Shown here piece after piece: positions 22,884 to 31,790 of a stretch of DNA of 32,749 nt. Every line of letters starts with the position of its first letter. The first letter of the stretch is position 1. The DNA comes from Nitrospira sp. CG24D (lineage in GTDB: Bacteria; Nitrospirota; Nitrospiria; Nitrospirales; Nitrospiraceae). The notes beneath the pieces were generated by a model, which saw only the letters and a program-made list of their open reading frames with translations, searched no databases and was not told where the DNA came from. Location of the stretch: NCBI GenBank assembly GCA_002869855.2, contig NEWQ02000007.1, positions 1-32,749 on the forward strand. The letters are read 5' to 3'. The position numbers and the translations under genes are program-made.

Positions 22884-24546
22884 TATTGATGCGCCGGCTG
22901 AGGTAGTCGTCGTGGAAGGTCACGTCGTCGGTTTCGTGAAATAAATCTGAATTGAAGACGACCGCACGGTTGGCGCGATAGGGGACCCGGATCGTCTGGG
23001 CACCGGCCTGTGTGAGCCATTCGAGAATTTTCGGTTTGTTCTGCTCGCTGTTATAGGCCGCGAAGTTCCACTCTGCCGGCGCTTCTTTATCGTAGACCAC
23101 GAGCCCGCCCTTCTCAGGATTCAGGTTCGCCTCGTCCGGTGTAATCCAGAAATTCACATTCACGGCAGCGGCGTCAGCATGGATGGAGAGGCCGCGCCTG
23201 GCGCTGTCCTGTTTGAAAGCCCAGGCCTGCGTGAGCCGATGGTCTTTGAAGATGCCGGGAAAGGCGTGACGCAGTTCTTCGGCGATTTGCAATAAGAGGG
23301 GCGTGGCAAATCCGTCACCGAGAAATGCTCCGAGGTAGCCATTCTCGTAGTCCTTCTTCCAAATCGTGGATTCGAGGCAAAAGCTGCGCAGGGCCGTCAG
23401 GGCTTCCGGCTTAAGCAGTTGATCGATGTAGGTCACTTCCGGCTGCTGCCCCAGGTAGCGTGTTTCGATGGCCTGGATATCGAGTTGCGGATTCAAGGCG
23501 CCATCTGCCAGCCGTTCGCAGGGGGCGCGATAGAGGAATTGATTGAAGGAGGGCGCAATTCCCGTGAGCGCAGCCGGATCGACCGGGCATCGGTTGCGCG
23601 TGGGGTAGGCTGCTGCCAGGGCAATTTCCAATCGCTCCAGCGCATCAACATAACTTCGGTGTGCAGCATCAAGGCGGCCACGCTCGATGAGTAGTCGGGT
23701 TTGTTCGGCGTCATGCTTCAGCCGTGACCGAAAGAGAGTGGTCTCTTGAATCGGACCGCTATGATCGTGTTTTGCTGTGGCGACCTGGGAGAAGCGGGTG
23801 ATGGCGCCGACGTGATCGCCGTTCCACATCGCTGCGATTCCCAGGTTGTAGAGTGCCTTCGATGAATTCGGCACGATGGTCAAGGCCTGCTGGAATGAGG
23901 CGATGGCGTCATCGATCGCGCCGGTTTCCATCAGTGCCAGGCCCAGGTTATTCCAGGCCTCAAAGTGTGCGGGTTTTAGCCGGATGGCTTCCCGATAGGA
24001 GACGATGGCATCCCGGAGGGCATTCTGCTCTTTGAGCGCGACGCCGAGGTTGTTGTGGGTGTCGGCGTGCGCCGGGTTGAGGGTCAGGGCTTTTCGATAG
24101 GTCTCGACTGCGGCGTCAAGGCGATGCAGGTCTTTGAGGACGTTGCCGAGATTGATGAGGGCATCGACGTATTTGGAATTCAGCGCGATCGCCCGCTCGT
24201 AGGCGCGAATGGCCTCTTCAGATTTTCCCGCTCGTTGCGTGACGACGCCTAGATTGAACCAATACAACGGGGCATTGGGTGTGCCCTCGATCGCATGGGT
24301 GATAAGTTCGATGGCTTGATCGTAGCTGCCGACGCGGTAGGCCAACAACCCTAAGAGATGCAGCGCTTCAGGATGGCCCGGCACCATGTTCAAGGCCAAT
24401 TGGTAATTTCGCTCGGCCTCAGCCAATTGGCCGGCCTGGTGATGGCGTTTCCCCTGGTCGAGCAGCGTGTGAACGGCGAAACTATCGGACGTGGAGCCGG
24501 TCTTGGCTTGACGTGATTCCTGTCTGCGGCGGTTCGATCGATTCAT
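22849..24546 (-). CDS. TPR protein fused to a 2-oxoglutarate/Fe(II) oxygenase-like domain
   Basis: Residues 1-25 are basic and disordered. About seven TPR units (roughly 28-270) repeat the pattern A-x-x-x-x-x-x-x-L-x-P with NNLG, then a helical linker. The C-terminal domain (about 360-565) has the jelly-roll iron site: HADAA (His456, Asp458), SDLFHETD (His537) and the co-substrate Arg in LSRRINITLLYG (about 552). It is a cytosolic candidate hydroxylase guided by the TPR scaffold, resembling TPR/prolyl-4-hydroxylase-type fusions; its substrate is unknown. AGGAA lies before the ATG at 24546. The 3' end overlaps the convergent sensor gene by 35 bp. Confidence 0.82.
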   Translation of the reverse strand: MNRSNRRRQESRQAKTGSTSDSFAVHTLLDQGKRHHQAGQLAEAERNYQLALNMVPGHPEALHLLGLLAYRVGSYDQAIELITHAIEGTPNAPLYWFNLGVVTQRAGKSEEAIRAYERAIALNSKYVDALINLGNVLKDLHRLDAAVETYRKALTLNPAHADTHNNLGVALKEQNALRDAIVSYREAIRLKPAHFEAWNNLGLALMETGAIDDAIASFQQALTIVPNSSKALYNLGIAAMWNGDHVGAITRFSQVATAKHDHSGPIQETTLFRSRLKHDAEQTRLLIERGRLDAAHRSYVDALERLEIALAAAYPTRNRCPVDPAALTGIAPSFNQFLYRAPCERLADGALNPQLDIQAIETRYLGQQPEVTYIDQLLKPEALTALRSFCLESTIWKKDYENGYLGAFLGDGFATPLLLQIAEELRHAFPGIFKDHRLTQAWAFKQDSARRGLSIHADAAAVNVNFWITPDEANLNPEKGGLVVYDKEAPAEWNFAAYNSEQNKPKILEWLTQAGAQTIRVPYRANRAVVFNSDLFHETDDVTFHDDYLSRRINITLLYGYRHQA

Positions 24547-24633
24547 CGGCGGTTCCTGGCAGCATCGACGGGAGTGTCGATCGTCAGGAGCAGCCTATAC
24601 GAAAAATACGCGCGGGGTCAAAGGGCGGGCATG

Positions 24634-26049
24634 CTAGGCGGCAGCGGCGGTCTGGCGTTTGGCGACCTGGCCGAGGATATCCAATGCGGCGACGCGATAG
24701 GCTTCCGCGTAGGTGGGGAAGTTGAAGACGTTGTCGATGAACGATTCTATCAACGCGCCTTGCTGCAGGGCCATCTGGCCGATGTGCACCAGTTCCGTGG
24801 CGGAATCTCCGACGATCTGGATGCCCAGCAATCGTTCGCCGTTGGGGTCGGCGATCATTTTCAGAAGCCCATGACCGGCTCCGGAGATTTGTGCTCGGGC
24901 GACTTCCTCGAACTTGGCCCGACCGACGAGAGGATTCCGAAATCGCTCGTTGGCCATCTTTTCATCCAAGCCGATACTGGCCATTTCAGGAATCGTGTAG
25001 ACCCCGATAGGAATGGTCGATGCGGCGTCTCCGATCGGCAGGTTGAGGGCATGGCGCACGGCACGGCGGCCCTGCTCCATGGCCTTTGATGCGAGCGCCG
25101 GCGCGCCGACCATGTCGCCGACGGCGTAGATGTGAGGAACGGTCGTCTGGCAGAATTGGTTCACGGACAGGCTGCCCTTCCCATTCACCTCAAGGCCGGC
25201 CGCACTCAGATTGAGGTCTTCGATATTAGCCTGCCGTCCCAATGCGACCAGCATTTTCTCGCTCTTGATGATCTGGCCATCGCCGAGCAGTGTAACGACG
25301 CTTGTGGCACCGTCCCACTGGACGCTTTGGATGGTTTGTCCGCCGAGGTAGTGTCCGCCGTGCTGCTCAAAGCTGGCGACGAACTGTGCCACGAGCTCTT
25401 GATCCATGAATTGCAACGGCGCTTTGGCTCGGTCGATCAGCGTGACTTCAACGCCGAGGAGGGCGAAGATCGAGGCGTACTCGCACCCGATGACGCCTCC
25501 ACCGATGATCGCAAGAGACTTGGGGAGGTAGATCATCGACAAGAGGGAGTCGCTGTCGAGGATATGTTCATGATCGACGGGGATCTCTTGAGGATTGCGC
25601 GGGCGCGAGCCGGTGGCGACGACGAAATGATTGGCCGTAAAGAGTTGGCGGGCGCCATCCACGGTTTGCATTTCAATGGTTCGATCATTGAGGAATCGCG
25701 CGCGGCCGTGAAACAGCGAGATGCCGTTCCGCCGCAGTTGTTTGCTCATATAGGTATCGTGCGTCTGGACGACTTCCTCAAGGCGGCTGAGCAAGGAAGA
25801 GATTTCGGCATCCGGCTTCAGGCTGAACTCAAACGCCGCGCTGGCTCGGCGGAGGCGGTCGAGGTGCAGGGCGCTCTCCCGCAAGGTCTTACTGGGGATA
25901 GTGCCGCGGTAGACGCAGCTGCCGCCGATACCCCGTTCACGCTCCAACAGCGCCACGCGCTTGCCGGATTTCGCGCCTTGAATGGCGGCTTTTTGTCCAG
26001 CGGGGCCGGCACCGATGATGACAATATCGAAGGTCGTTGGTGTGCTCAT
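24634..26049 (-). CDS. sthA: Soluble pyridine nucleotide transhydrogenase
   Basis: This 471-residue flavoprotein of the disulfide-reductase fold moves hydride between NADPH and NAD+. It has the FAD motif GAGPAGQKAA at residues 13-22 and a second Rossmann motif IGGGVIGCEYASIF. VGDMVGAPALASKAMEQGRRA is the second FAD contact, and a dimerisation domain closes the protein. The redox CxxxxC of the family is reduced to CVYRGT, as in known SthA enzymes (single Cys, then Thr), which separates it from lipoamide dehydrogenase and mercuric reductase. It overlaps the HDOD gene by 4 bp. Confidence 0.9.
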   Translation of the reverse strand: MSTPTTFDIVIIGAGPAGQKAAIQGAKSGKRVALLERERGIGGSCVYRGTIPSKTLRESALHLDRLRRASAAFEFSLKPDAEISSLLSRLEEVVQTHDTYMSKQLRRNGISLFHGRARFLNDRTIEMQTVDGARQLFTANHFVVATGSRPRNPQEIPVDHEHILDSDSLLSMIYLPKSLAIIGGGVIGCEYASIFALLGVEVTLIDRAKAPLQFMDQELVAQFVASFEQHGGHYLGGQTIQSVQWDGATSVVTLLGDGQIIKSEKMLVALGRQANIEDLNLSAAGLEVNGKGSLSVNQFCQTTVPHIYAVGDMVGAPALASKAMEQGRRAVRHALNLPIGDAASTIPIGVYTIPEMASIGLDEKMANERFRNPLVGRAKFEEVARAQISGAGHGLLKMIADPNGERLLGIQIVGDSATELVHIGQMALQQGALIESFIDNVFNFPTYAEAYRVAALDILGQVAKRQTAAAA

Positions 26050-26909
26050 AGGTTCATTGCATTGACCAAGGCCAACGCCTTTTCTTTGCCGGCCAGCAGC
26101 TGGTCGATATCGGTGGGGTAGAGGTTGAGATCGGCGAAGACCGGATGCTCGCGCAATTCCGCTTCAGGGAGTGTCTCCGGTTCCAGGAGATGTGTCGCCA
26201 GACGGTCTGCGACGCACGTGAGCAAGCAGTCTTGTCTGAAGGAGGTGGCGTGATCATATTCCTGGTAGCACGCAATGGCTTCTGCCACTTGTTTGGGGAG
26301 TCCCCATTTGTCGGCGATCAAGGTGCCGACGCGAGTGTGATAGCCGTCGAGTAGCTGTTGCATCATGGCCCTATCGGCCGTGACCTTGAGGTCTTTGGCG
26401 AGATTCGCCACGGTTCGAAGGACGACCGGCTTGCCGATTCCGTGCAAGAGCCCGCAGAGGTACGCGGTTTCCACGTTCACCCGGCGCATCCGGGCGACTT
26501 CTTTTCCAAAAGCACCACTGGCCAGTGAGTGTCGCCAGAGCAGCTTCACGTGATCTTCGTGGCCTGGAACTTGGAAGGCACCGTTCTTCAATGAGGCGGT
26601 AAAAGCAATTTCTGAAAGCAGATTGATGCCGAGCATGGCCACGGCGTGCTGGAGCGAGACGACCGGGCTGCGTGGCATATAGGCCGGTGAATTGGCAATG
26701 CGCAGGACGTGGGCGGCCAAGGCTTGATCTTGATGGATCAGCGATGACAGCTTGGCCGCATCGGCCGTGGCATCGGCGGCCAGGGCCATGACTTGGCTGG
26801 CCACTTGAGGCAAGAGAGGGAGTTCGACTTCTCCTGCATCCAGTTTTTTGACCAGAGCCTGTTCTATCTTCTCGATGGCGGCGGTAGAGATTTGGGTATC
26901 GGGGGCCAT
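26046..26909 (-). CDS. HDOD domain signalling protein
   Basis: This roughly 287-residue protein consists almost entirely of an HDOD domain (about residues 25-220), starting LPLLPQVASQVMALAAD and including IHQDQALAAHVLRIANSPAY, then a short helical tail. The HD position reads LLHGIGK, so the Asp of the metal site is Gly and phosphohydrolase activity is not expected, in line with the family's regulatory role. The ATG at 26909 has AGGAG about 13 bp upstream; the longer frame to 27059 is Arg/Ser-rich and not supported. It is translationally coupled to sthA by an ATGA overlap. Confidence 0.85.
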   Translation of the reverse strand: MAPDTQISTAAIEKIEQALVKKLDAGEVELPLLPQVASQVMALAADATADAAKLSSLIHQDQALAAHVLRIANSPAYMPRSPVVSLQHAVAMLGINLLSEIAFTASLKNGAFQVPGHEDHVKLLWRHSLASGAFGKEVARMRRVNVETAYLCGLLHGIGKPVVLRTVANLAKDLKVTADRAMMQQLLDGYHTRVGTLIADKWGLPKQVAEAIACYQEYDHATSFRQDCLLTCVADRLATHLLEPETLPEAELREHPVFADLNLYPTDIDQLLAGKEKALALVNAMNL

Positions 26910-27085
26910 TGGTATTCTGGCGCTCCTGTTGTTTTTCGTCGGTGTGAGCTTGTGACGTGTCTTTGTCGGTTGGTTCCTCGGAAAAGTTGAGCGAGACGGC
27001 ATCCGGCGTGACAAGTTCACGGAGGCCTGACTATACTGTCGGCGGGATTGAGTGTTCATTCGGATGCGTGGGGGGAGATAGGTAC

Positions 27086-27526
27086 ATGAAATACCGATGG
27101 ATTATCGGGTTGTCGGGGCTGTTTCTCTTAGGGTTCTGGCTGACTACGATAGGCGTGGAAGCGGGAGAGAAGCCGGTAACGCCCGGCACAATCGCCAAAG
27201 AAGCTCGTGAGACAATTGACGCGACTGCTCAGTATACCGCTAAACAAAAAGAGGCCTTTCAGCGGAAGGCTCAGGAAGAACTTGAGGCGATTCAGAAGCA
27301 GATGGCGGCGTTGCAGGGTAAAGCCGATAAGGCTTCGGCCTCAGCCAGGACGGAATTGCAGAAGTCGATTCATGAGCTGGAGGTGAAGAAGGAGGCGGTC
27401 AAACAACAGCTCGACGGGCTTAAGTCAGCCACTGATGCCAAGTGGGATGAGATGAGGGCCGGAGTACATTCTGCGATCGAAGAGATGAATCAGTCGTTTC
27501 AGCGGTTGCGCTCTAAGTTGCCGTAG
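27086..27526 (+). CDS. Exported or membrane-anchored coiled-coil protein
   Basis: This 146-residue protein has an N-terminal hydrophobic segment (about 5-25) that acts as a signal peptide or anchor. The rest is almost wholly charged helix (KQKEAFQRKAQEELEAIQKQ, KKEAVKQQLDGLKSA) with heptad pattern and no Cys. It resembles apolipoprotein-like periplasmic helical proteins, but no named family was recognised. The ATG at 27086 has GGGGGAGATAGG in front; the frame starting at 26957 is not supported. It is 19 bp upstream of the HdrB-like gene. Confidence 0.7.
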   Translation: MKYRWIIGLSGLFLLGFWLTTIGVEAGEKPVTPGTIAKEARETIDATAQYTAKQKEAFQRKAQEELEAIQKQMAALQGKADKASASARTELQKSIHELEVKKEAVKQQLDGLKSATDAKWDEMRAGVHSAIEEMNQSFQRLRSKLP

Positions 27527-27545
27527 GCACCAATAGGGATCTGCA

Positions 27546-28442
27546 ATGGCGTTAAAATTTGCGTTATATCCAGGCTGTGCGGCGAAAGGCGCGACGCCGG
27601 AGCTGTATCAATCGACTATGGCGATCGTCGGTCGACTCGGCATTGATGTAGTCGAACTGGCGGCATCGTCTTGTTGCGGCGCCGGGGTGGTGACGGAGGC
27701 GGAGCCGGATGTCGGATTGGCCTTGAACGCGCGGAATTTTGCTCAGGCCGAGCGTTTGGGGCTGGACGTCATGACGATTTGCGGGACGTGTCAGGGCGTT
27801 ATGGCGGCGGCGAACAAGCGATTGAAGAGCGAGCCGGGATTGCTCGATCGTATCAACCGCCTGTTGGAGCCGGACGGTATCGCCTATCGTGGAACGATTC
27901 AAGTCAAACACCTGCTCTGGATTATTGTGCGTGAGATCGGACTGCGTCAGCTTGGTACGCAGGTGGTGAAATCTTTGCAGGGTCTGCGCATTGCACCGTT
28001 CTATGGCTGTTATATTCTCCGGCCATCCTGGGATCTCGGTTTTGACGATCCGGAGAATCCGACGTCTCTTGAGCAGGTGATTCGTGCGTTGGGCGGGGAG
28101 GCGGTTGCCTACGCCGGGCGCACCAAGTGCTGCGGGTTTCCGATCATCCTCGAAAAGGAAGCGGTGGCGATGGCGATGTCCGGAGCCAATATGAAAGAAG
28201 CCAAGGATCAAGGAGCCGATTGCATGGTCACCCCTTGTCCTCTGTGCCATATGAGCTTGGATATTTATCAGGATCGAGCGGGCCAGGCGGTGAACACTCA
28301 GTTGAATCTTCCCATTCTCCACTTGCCCCAGCTCCTTGGTCTGGCGATGGGGATTCCTGCCAAGGAGTTAGGTCTTGCGCGTCATTTGATCCCGGTTGAC
28401 TCGATCGTCAGGCGCATCAATCAGTCCGTCCGTCATTCTTAG
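27546..28442 (+). CDS. CCG-domain (HdrB/SdhE-like) putative complex II membrane subunit
   Basis: This 298-residue protein has two cysteine-rich CCG motifs. The first is YPGCAAKG, SSCCGAGVV and CGTCQGV; the second is YGCYILRP, TKCCGFP and CPLCHMS. This is the signature of heterodisulfide reductase subunit B and of the SdhE/SdhC subunit of type-E succinate:quinone reductases, where it carries non-cubane Fe-S clusters and docks at the membrane. Together with the eight-Cys SdhB about 8 kb away, a role in complex II is the best reading. An Hdr-like or lactate-oxidase-like role (LldE) is the alternative. The cupin gene follows after 20 bp. Confidence 0.8.
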   Translation: MALKFALYPGCAAKGATPELYQSTMAIVGRLGIDVVELAASSCCGAGVVTEAEPDVGLALNARNFAQAERLGLDVMTICGTCQGVMAAANKRLKSEPGLLDRINRLLEPDGIAYRGTIQVKHLLWIIVREIGLRQLGTQVVKSLQGLRIAPFYGCYILRPSWDLGFDDPENPTSLEQVIRALGGEAVAYAGRTKCCGFPIILEKEAVAMAMSGANMKEAKDQGADCMVTPCPLCHMSLDIYQDRAGQAVNTQLNLPILHLPQLLGLAMGIPAKELGLARHLIPVDSIVRRINQSVRHS

Positions 28443-28462
28443 ATCAGGAGGATCGCACCGTT

Positions 28463-28780
28463 ATGAAAGTTGTTAATCTTTCAGAGTATCAGCAGTTTAG
28501 CCAAGAGAAGATGAAAAAGAACAACATGTTTCAGTCTCCCCGATTTTTCTGCGATATTTACTGTTTTGAGCCTGGCCAGGAGCAGAAGGGACATATCCAT
28601 GGAGAGCAGGATAAGGTCTATCTCGTTCTTGAGGGACAGGGGACTTTTCAGGTCGGTTCAGAGAAGCAGGTGCTGGGGCCTGGGCAAGGGACGATGGCTC
28701 CGGCTGGAGAAGAGCATGGGGTGAAGAACGAGAGTGGGCAGCGCCTTAAGGTATTGGTCTTCGTCGCGCCAAATCCATAG
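28463..28780 (+). CDS. Single-domain cupin protein
   Basis: This 105-residue protein is a small beta barrel. Cupin motif 1 is GHIHGEQDKVYLVLEGQG (His, His and an acidic residue as likely metal ligands), and motif 2 is GTMAPAGEEHGVKNES (His). No catalytic partner domain is fused to it. AGGAGG lies about 12 bp before the ATG at 28463. It is 20 bp downstream of the HdrB-like gene and probably in the same transcript. It might bind a metal or small ligand, but the sequence does not show which. Confidence 0.85.
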   Translation: MKVVNLSEYQQFSQEKMKKNNMFQSPRFFCDIYCFEPGQEQKGHIHGEQDKVYLVLEGQGTFQVGSEKQVLGPGQGTMAPAGEEHGVKNESGQRLKVLVFVAPNP

Positions 28781-28856
28781 GAGTGTCGCGCCTCGGGAGG
28801 GTCGGTTCAGTCGAGAGCGACCAGATTCGAGAGGTAGTGAATGGATGTGGATGCGC

Positions 28857-29618
28857 TTACTCGGTTTGTAAGGGGATCTTCACACTGATGGCTCCGGCTA
28901 AGTCTCCTTCCCTGGCGCCCTCTTTCGGGTAGCCTGAGATATCCCATTCTCCTTTCGGCTCGCCGTGGCAGACGAGACATGCTTGCTGGTAATAGATCGG
29001 CATCATGACCCGCAAGGTTTTCCCTGATTCGGTCAACTCACTGACATAAGCGTCACCGTTCGGCCGCCCTGACAGCCAATGAAGGACGGAGGACTCGTAC
29101 TCGTCCGGCTCGTTCTTGGGATTGCGCGGTTGGATGACGGTCTGTTTCAGTCGGACCTGAGACCGTTTGGAGAAGCGTGCCGCCGTTTGACTGCCGAAGG
29201 TGGCAGGAATGAAATTCTTGTAGCCGATTCCGCGCTGATTGATGACGACCTGCGCATCACGGACGACGTCTTTGCCGGCTTCAATCAAGGCCGGCAGGAG
29301 CGTGCGCGCGAGAGGCGGCACGGCCAACGCCGTTTTTGTTGCCGATGCGCTCAGGTCGATCCCCGTCCGTTGGCGAAAAACCTCGTACATCTGCCGTTCA
29401 AACACCTCCGGGGTAAAGCCTTTGTCTCCTTTGTGGACATCATCGATCAGGGTCTGATTCTGCTCAATCACCAGGCGACCCGCTTGGAGCAGTTTTGCCA
29501 GGAGCCGGGCCGTTTCTTCCGCCTCGGCGCGGAGTTGTTCGGGTGGGGCGGCGTAAACAGAGGCGGTTCCCGATACGAGTGCCAGGGTCATGAATACAAT
29601 CCCTACGAGACGAATCAT
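28857..29618 (-). CDS. DUF3365 (Tll0287-like) c-type haem protein
   Basis: This 253-residue protein has a cleavable signal peptide (about 1-23, ending VYAAP), so it is periplasmic. The body is the DUF3365 sensor-like fold, with one c-type haem motif CLVCH near the C-terminus, in ACLVCHGEPKGEWD. It can serve as a redox or nitric-oxide type sensor, or as an electron carrier. The ATG at 29618 has AAGGAG 6 bp upstream; the frame extending to 29741 is not supported. It is the last gene of the nirK-proximal cluster, 19 bp after the solute-binding lipoprotein. Confidence 0.85.
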   Translation of the reverse strand: MIRLVGIVFMTLALVSGTASVYAAPPEQLRAEAEETARLLAKLLQAGRLVIEQNQTLIDDVHKGDKGFTPEVFERQMYEVFRQRTGIDLSASATKTALAVPPLARTLLPALIEAGKDVVRDAQVVINQRGIGYKNFIPATFGSQTAARFSKRSQVRLKQTVIQPRNPKNEPDEYESSVLHWLSGRPNGDAYVSELTESGKTLRVMMPIYYQQACLVCHGEPKGEWDISGYPKEGAREGDLAGAISVKIPLQTE

Positions 29619-29637
29619 AGAGTCTCCTTTGACTCGG

Positions 29638-30693
29638 TCAGTGTGGCGATGCTGTCCGGCAGGTTCCCTGGGCATAGTGAGCCGGCATCTTTTGCACGTC
29701 GAACGGGAGCCCTTCCGCCGATGCCCGTCGTGGATAGGCATACGCGTCGTCGATCCATCGGCGCCGCATCTGTTCCAGTCGTCCTGATTCGTGGAGCTGA
29801 AAAATGACGTCGTTGATGAACCACCGCAAGGTGTAACTTTCTTCCGCCATCACGACGGCATAGTCGGCGAGTGTGAACCATAGCGGGGTGTGTTCATCCT
29901 TCGCCAGGAGTTGCCAGTCTCGACGTGTGGTTTTGGCCATGAATTTCAAAACCGGGTGTGCTCCCAGGATCACATCGATCGGCGGTGACAGGCCGGCTGT
30001 GGCGTGCTCAAACGCTGCGGGAAGTGAGTCACACACGAGCACGTTGGCTGTCTTGATGTTAGCTTCGGCATACAGATGTGCGGACGTATTGTCTTGCACG
30101 GCGATGGTGAGGCCCTCCAAAAGCCGTTCTCGCGCTGTTCCCCCCTCGTCGGTTTTGAGCCGCCGCTGGATCTGCTCGATGACTCCCGGCCTGGTGGCGA
30201 TCGCGCCGATGCCTCCCTGTGAAAAGTACGGAGTGGAATAGGCGAATCCGGCCCGGCTCGGCGAAGGCGTTCCGGCTGCCACGGCGGAGACGAAGAAGTC
30301 CAGTTGTCCTTCGTTCAAGAGCAGAAATAAATCCCGAAAACGAACCAGGTGCAAGGCTGGAACTACGGGTGCGCCGCAATGGATCGTGAGCGCATCGCTC
30401 ACTGCCCGCACCAGTTCGGTATCGAGCCCGGTCACCCGGGCGCCTTCGTCGGTCCAGACAGCGGGAAATACGAACGGTCGAAAGGGTTCCACCGCCATCC
30501 CGACCTGGACTTGCTGCCGCCGGCAGATTCGATCCAGCTCGTTGGTCGTCACGGGGTAGATCTGCTGCACGGCGTCGAAGAGCAGGCCACAGCCCTGCAT
30601 CAGCGGAAGCAAGAACAGGAGGGCGGCCACAGGGGATACCCGATCCCATCTGTACCGGAAGAAGGCCGTGAGACAGGGAAGGCCGTGTGTCAT
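29638..30693 (-). CDS. Family 3 solute-binding lipoprotein without a permease
   Basis: This 351-residue protein has a signal peptide with lipobox LMQGC (Cys about residue 35), so it is lipid-anchored. The body is a PBP-like type II fold: VGMAVEPFRPFVF, GLDTELVRAVSDAL, YSTPYFSQGGIGAI and GRLEQMRRRWIDDAYAY, typical of SBP_bac_3 (polar amino-acid type). No ABC permease or ATPase gene is nearby, so a sensing or accessory role is more likely than import. The ATG at 30693 has GAGGG 7 bp upstream and is preferred over 30711 and 30759. Confidence 0.8.
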   Translation of the reverse strand: MTHGLPCLTAFFRYRWDRVSPVAALLFLLPLMQGCGLLFDAVQQIYPVTTNELDRICRRQQVQVGMAVEPFRPFVFPAVWTDEGARVTGLDTELVRAVSDALTIHCGAPVVPALHLVRFRDLFLLLNEGQLDFFVSAVAAGTPSPSRAGFAYSTPYFSQGGIGAIATRPGVIEQIQRRLKTDEGGTARERLLEGLTIAVQDNTSAHLYAEANIKTANVLVCDSLPAAFEHATAGLSPPIDVILGAHPVLKFMAKTTRRDWQLLAKDEHTPLWFTLADYAVVMAEESYTLRWFINDVIFQLHESGRLEQMRRRWIDDAYAYPRRASAEGLPFDVQKMPAHYAQGTCRTASPH

Positions 30694-30728
30694 CCCGGCG
30701 CCCTCACGTATCATCCGCAGAATTCGGC

Positions 30729-31361
30729 TCAATACCGGAACCCGGTTAGAAACAGCCATTGCTGCGACTCCCCCGCCTCTCCACGAAAATTGACATCGTA
30801 TTGCGTAAATTGCAGGCTCAGGTCGAGCGAGATTCCCCGCGCCACGGGAAAGCGCACACCGGCTTGGCCGCCATACAGCAAACCCGGCGAGGTGCGTCCT
30901 TGTCCTGAGATGACGGTGCCGATCAGCCCGCCCACATAGGGAACTGCACGATCTTCAAGCGGCCCGAAAAAAAGATGCTTGAGCATTCGCCCGATCGGCA
31001 TCGAAGCCGGAAATTCGAGAAGGTCCAGGACGTTGTTCCAGCGCGGGTTAAGAAATACCGCATGTTGATCGGTCCGGAAATCGTCGGTGCGGATGCTGAA
31101 ATATTGATACCCGATTCGCATTTCCCCATCGCCGTACCGTAACGCCGTGATGCCGGCCTGCAGGGTGACTTCCCGGTCTTTCGGGGCGAACGTTTGCTGG
31201 CGCAGGGCGACGTCGAAGTTGAACGGCCGTATGGGCAGGATTTCGAGCAGTGCCTCTTGCGCCGGGGCCGGAAGGGGACCGAAGAGTGTCAGTGCGATCG
31301 CCCAGAGAGAGAGCCTGAACAACAAGCCGACTGATGGAGACCGCCGAATGTGTGCCGACAT
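30729..31361 (-). CDS. Outer-membrane beta-barrel-like protein
   Basis: This roughly 210-residue protein has a signal peptide (about 1-35, cleavage near PAPAQEA). Alternating strands follow, such as LQAGITALRYGDGEMRIGYQ and LDLSLQFTQYDVNFRG. It ends TGFRY, with the terminal aromatic typical of outer-membrane barrels. It resembles lipid A deacylase/acyloxyacyl-hydrolase-like small barrels in shape only. The start at 31361 gives a standard signal peptide; 31394 would overlap the preceding gene. No strong ribosome binding site was seen for either. Confidence 0.65.
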   Translation of the reverse strand: MSAHIRRSPSVGLLFRLSLWAIALTLFGPLPAPAQEALLEILPIRPFNFDVALRQQTFAPKDREVTLQAGITALRYGDGEMRIGYQYFSIRTDDFRTDQHAVFLNPRWNNVLDLLEFPASMPIGRMLKHLFFGPLEDRAVPYVGGLIGTVISGQGRTSPGLLYGGQAGVRFPVARGISLDLSLQFTQYDVNFRGEAGESQQWLFLTGFRY

Positions 31362-31371
31362 GACATGACCG

Positions 31372-31755
31372 TCAGTGAGAATGAGCCTGTCCATCGGACG
31401 ATTGCGGCGAATCGATGCCGTGGCTTGGCAATTCCGCTGTGATGCAGGATTTCATAATCTCCGCCCGGCATTGGCCTCCGCCGGTTGCGGCATTCGCAAT
31501 CCCGGCGACTGTCTCTTCGGTCATTTGTTGCCGAACAATATCCACGAGCACATGGTCCGGCATCAGGTCTTGGTCCGCACGGAGCACGCTGGGTTGCTGC
31601 TCAAGAGCGGAAACAATCTGTTGTCGTAAGGATAGGCAGTCAGGGCCGGTAAGCATTAACGCGACGCGTTCGTGTGCCGATTCAGCTCGACCGGTATCGG
31701 GTATGGAGAGGAAAAGGCTGAGACCGAGGAGAAGAATGGGGAGCGAGTTCGACAT
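31372..31755 (-). CDS. Small secreted protein with HMA-like fold
   Basis: This 127-residue protein has a signal peptide (about 1-24). Its core, ALMLTGPDCLSLRQQIVSALEQQPSVL followed by HVLVDIVRQQMTEETVAGIANAA, has the beta-alpha-beta-beta-alpha rhythm of heavy-metal-associated (MerP/CopZ-like) domains. Only one Cys of the CxxC is present, with another at GGGQC and one in KSC. It lies 77 bp after nirK and might help copper supply, an inference from position. The tail is His/Ser/Gln-rich. The start at 31755 is chosen for the signal peptide; the longer frame to 31860 is not supported. Confidence 0.55.
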   Translation of the reverse strand: MSNSLPILLLGLSLFLSIPDTGRAESAHERVALMLTGPDCLSLRQQIVSALEQQPSVLRADQDLMPDHVLVDIVRQQMTEETVAGIANAATGGGQCRAEIMKSCITAELPSHGIDSPQSSDGQAHSH

Positions 31756-31790
31756 GGGTTGCTCATGAACCAGTGAGACGGGGATGATAC

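Noticed and set aside
26920..26940. CTGGCGCTCCTGTTGTT as a sigma-54 promoter for the coiled-coil gene
   Set aside because: The -12 element reads GT, not GC, and no operator core is nearby.
28781..28856. Possible terminator between the cupin and DUF3365 genes
   Set aside because: Only a 5-bp stem (GGTCG/CGACC) and no U tract on either strand.
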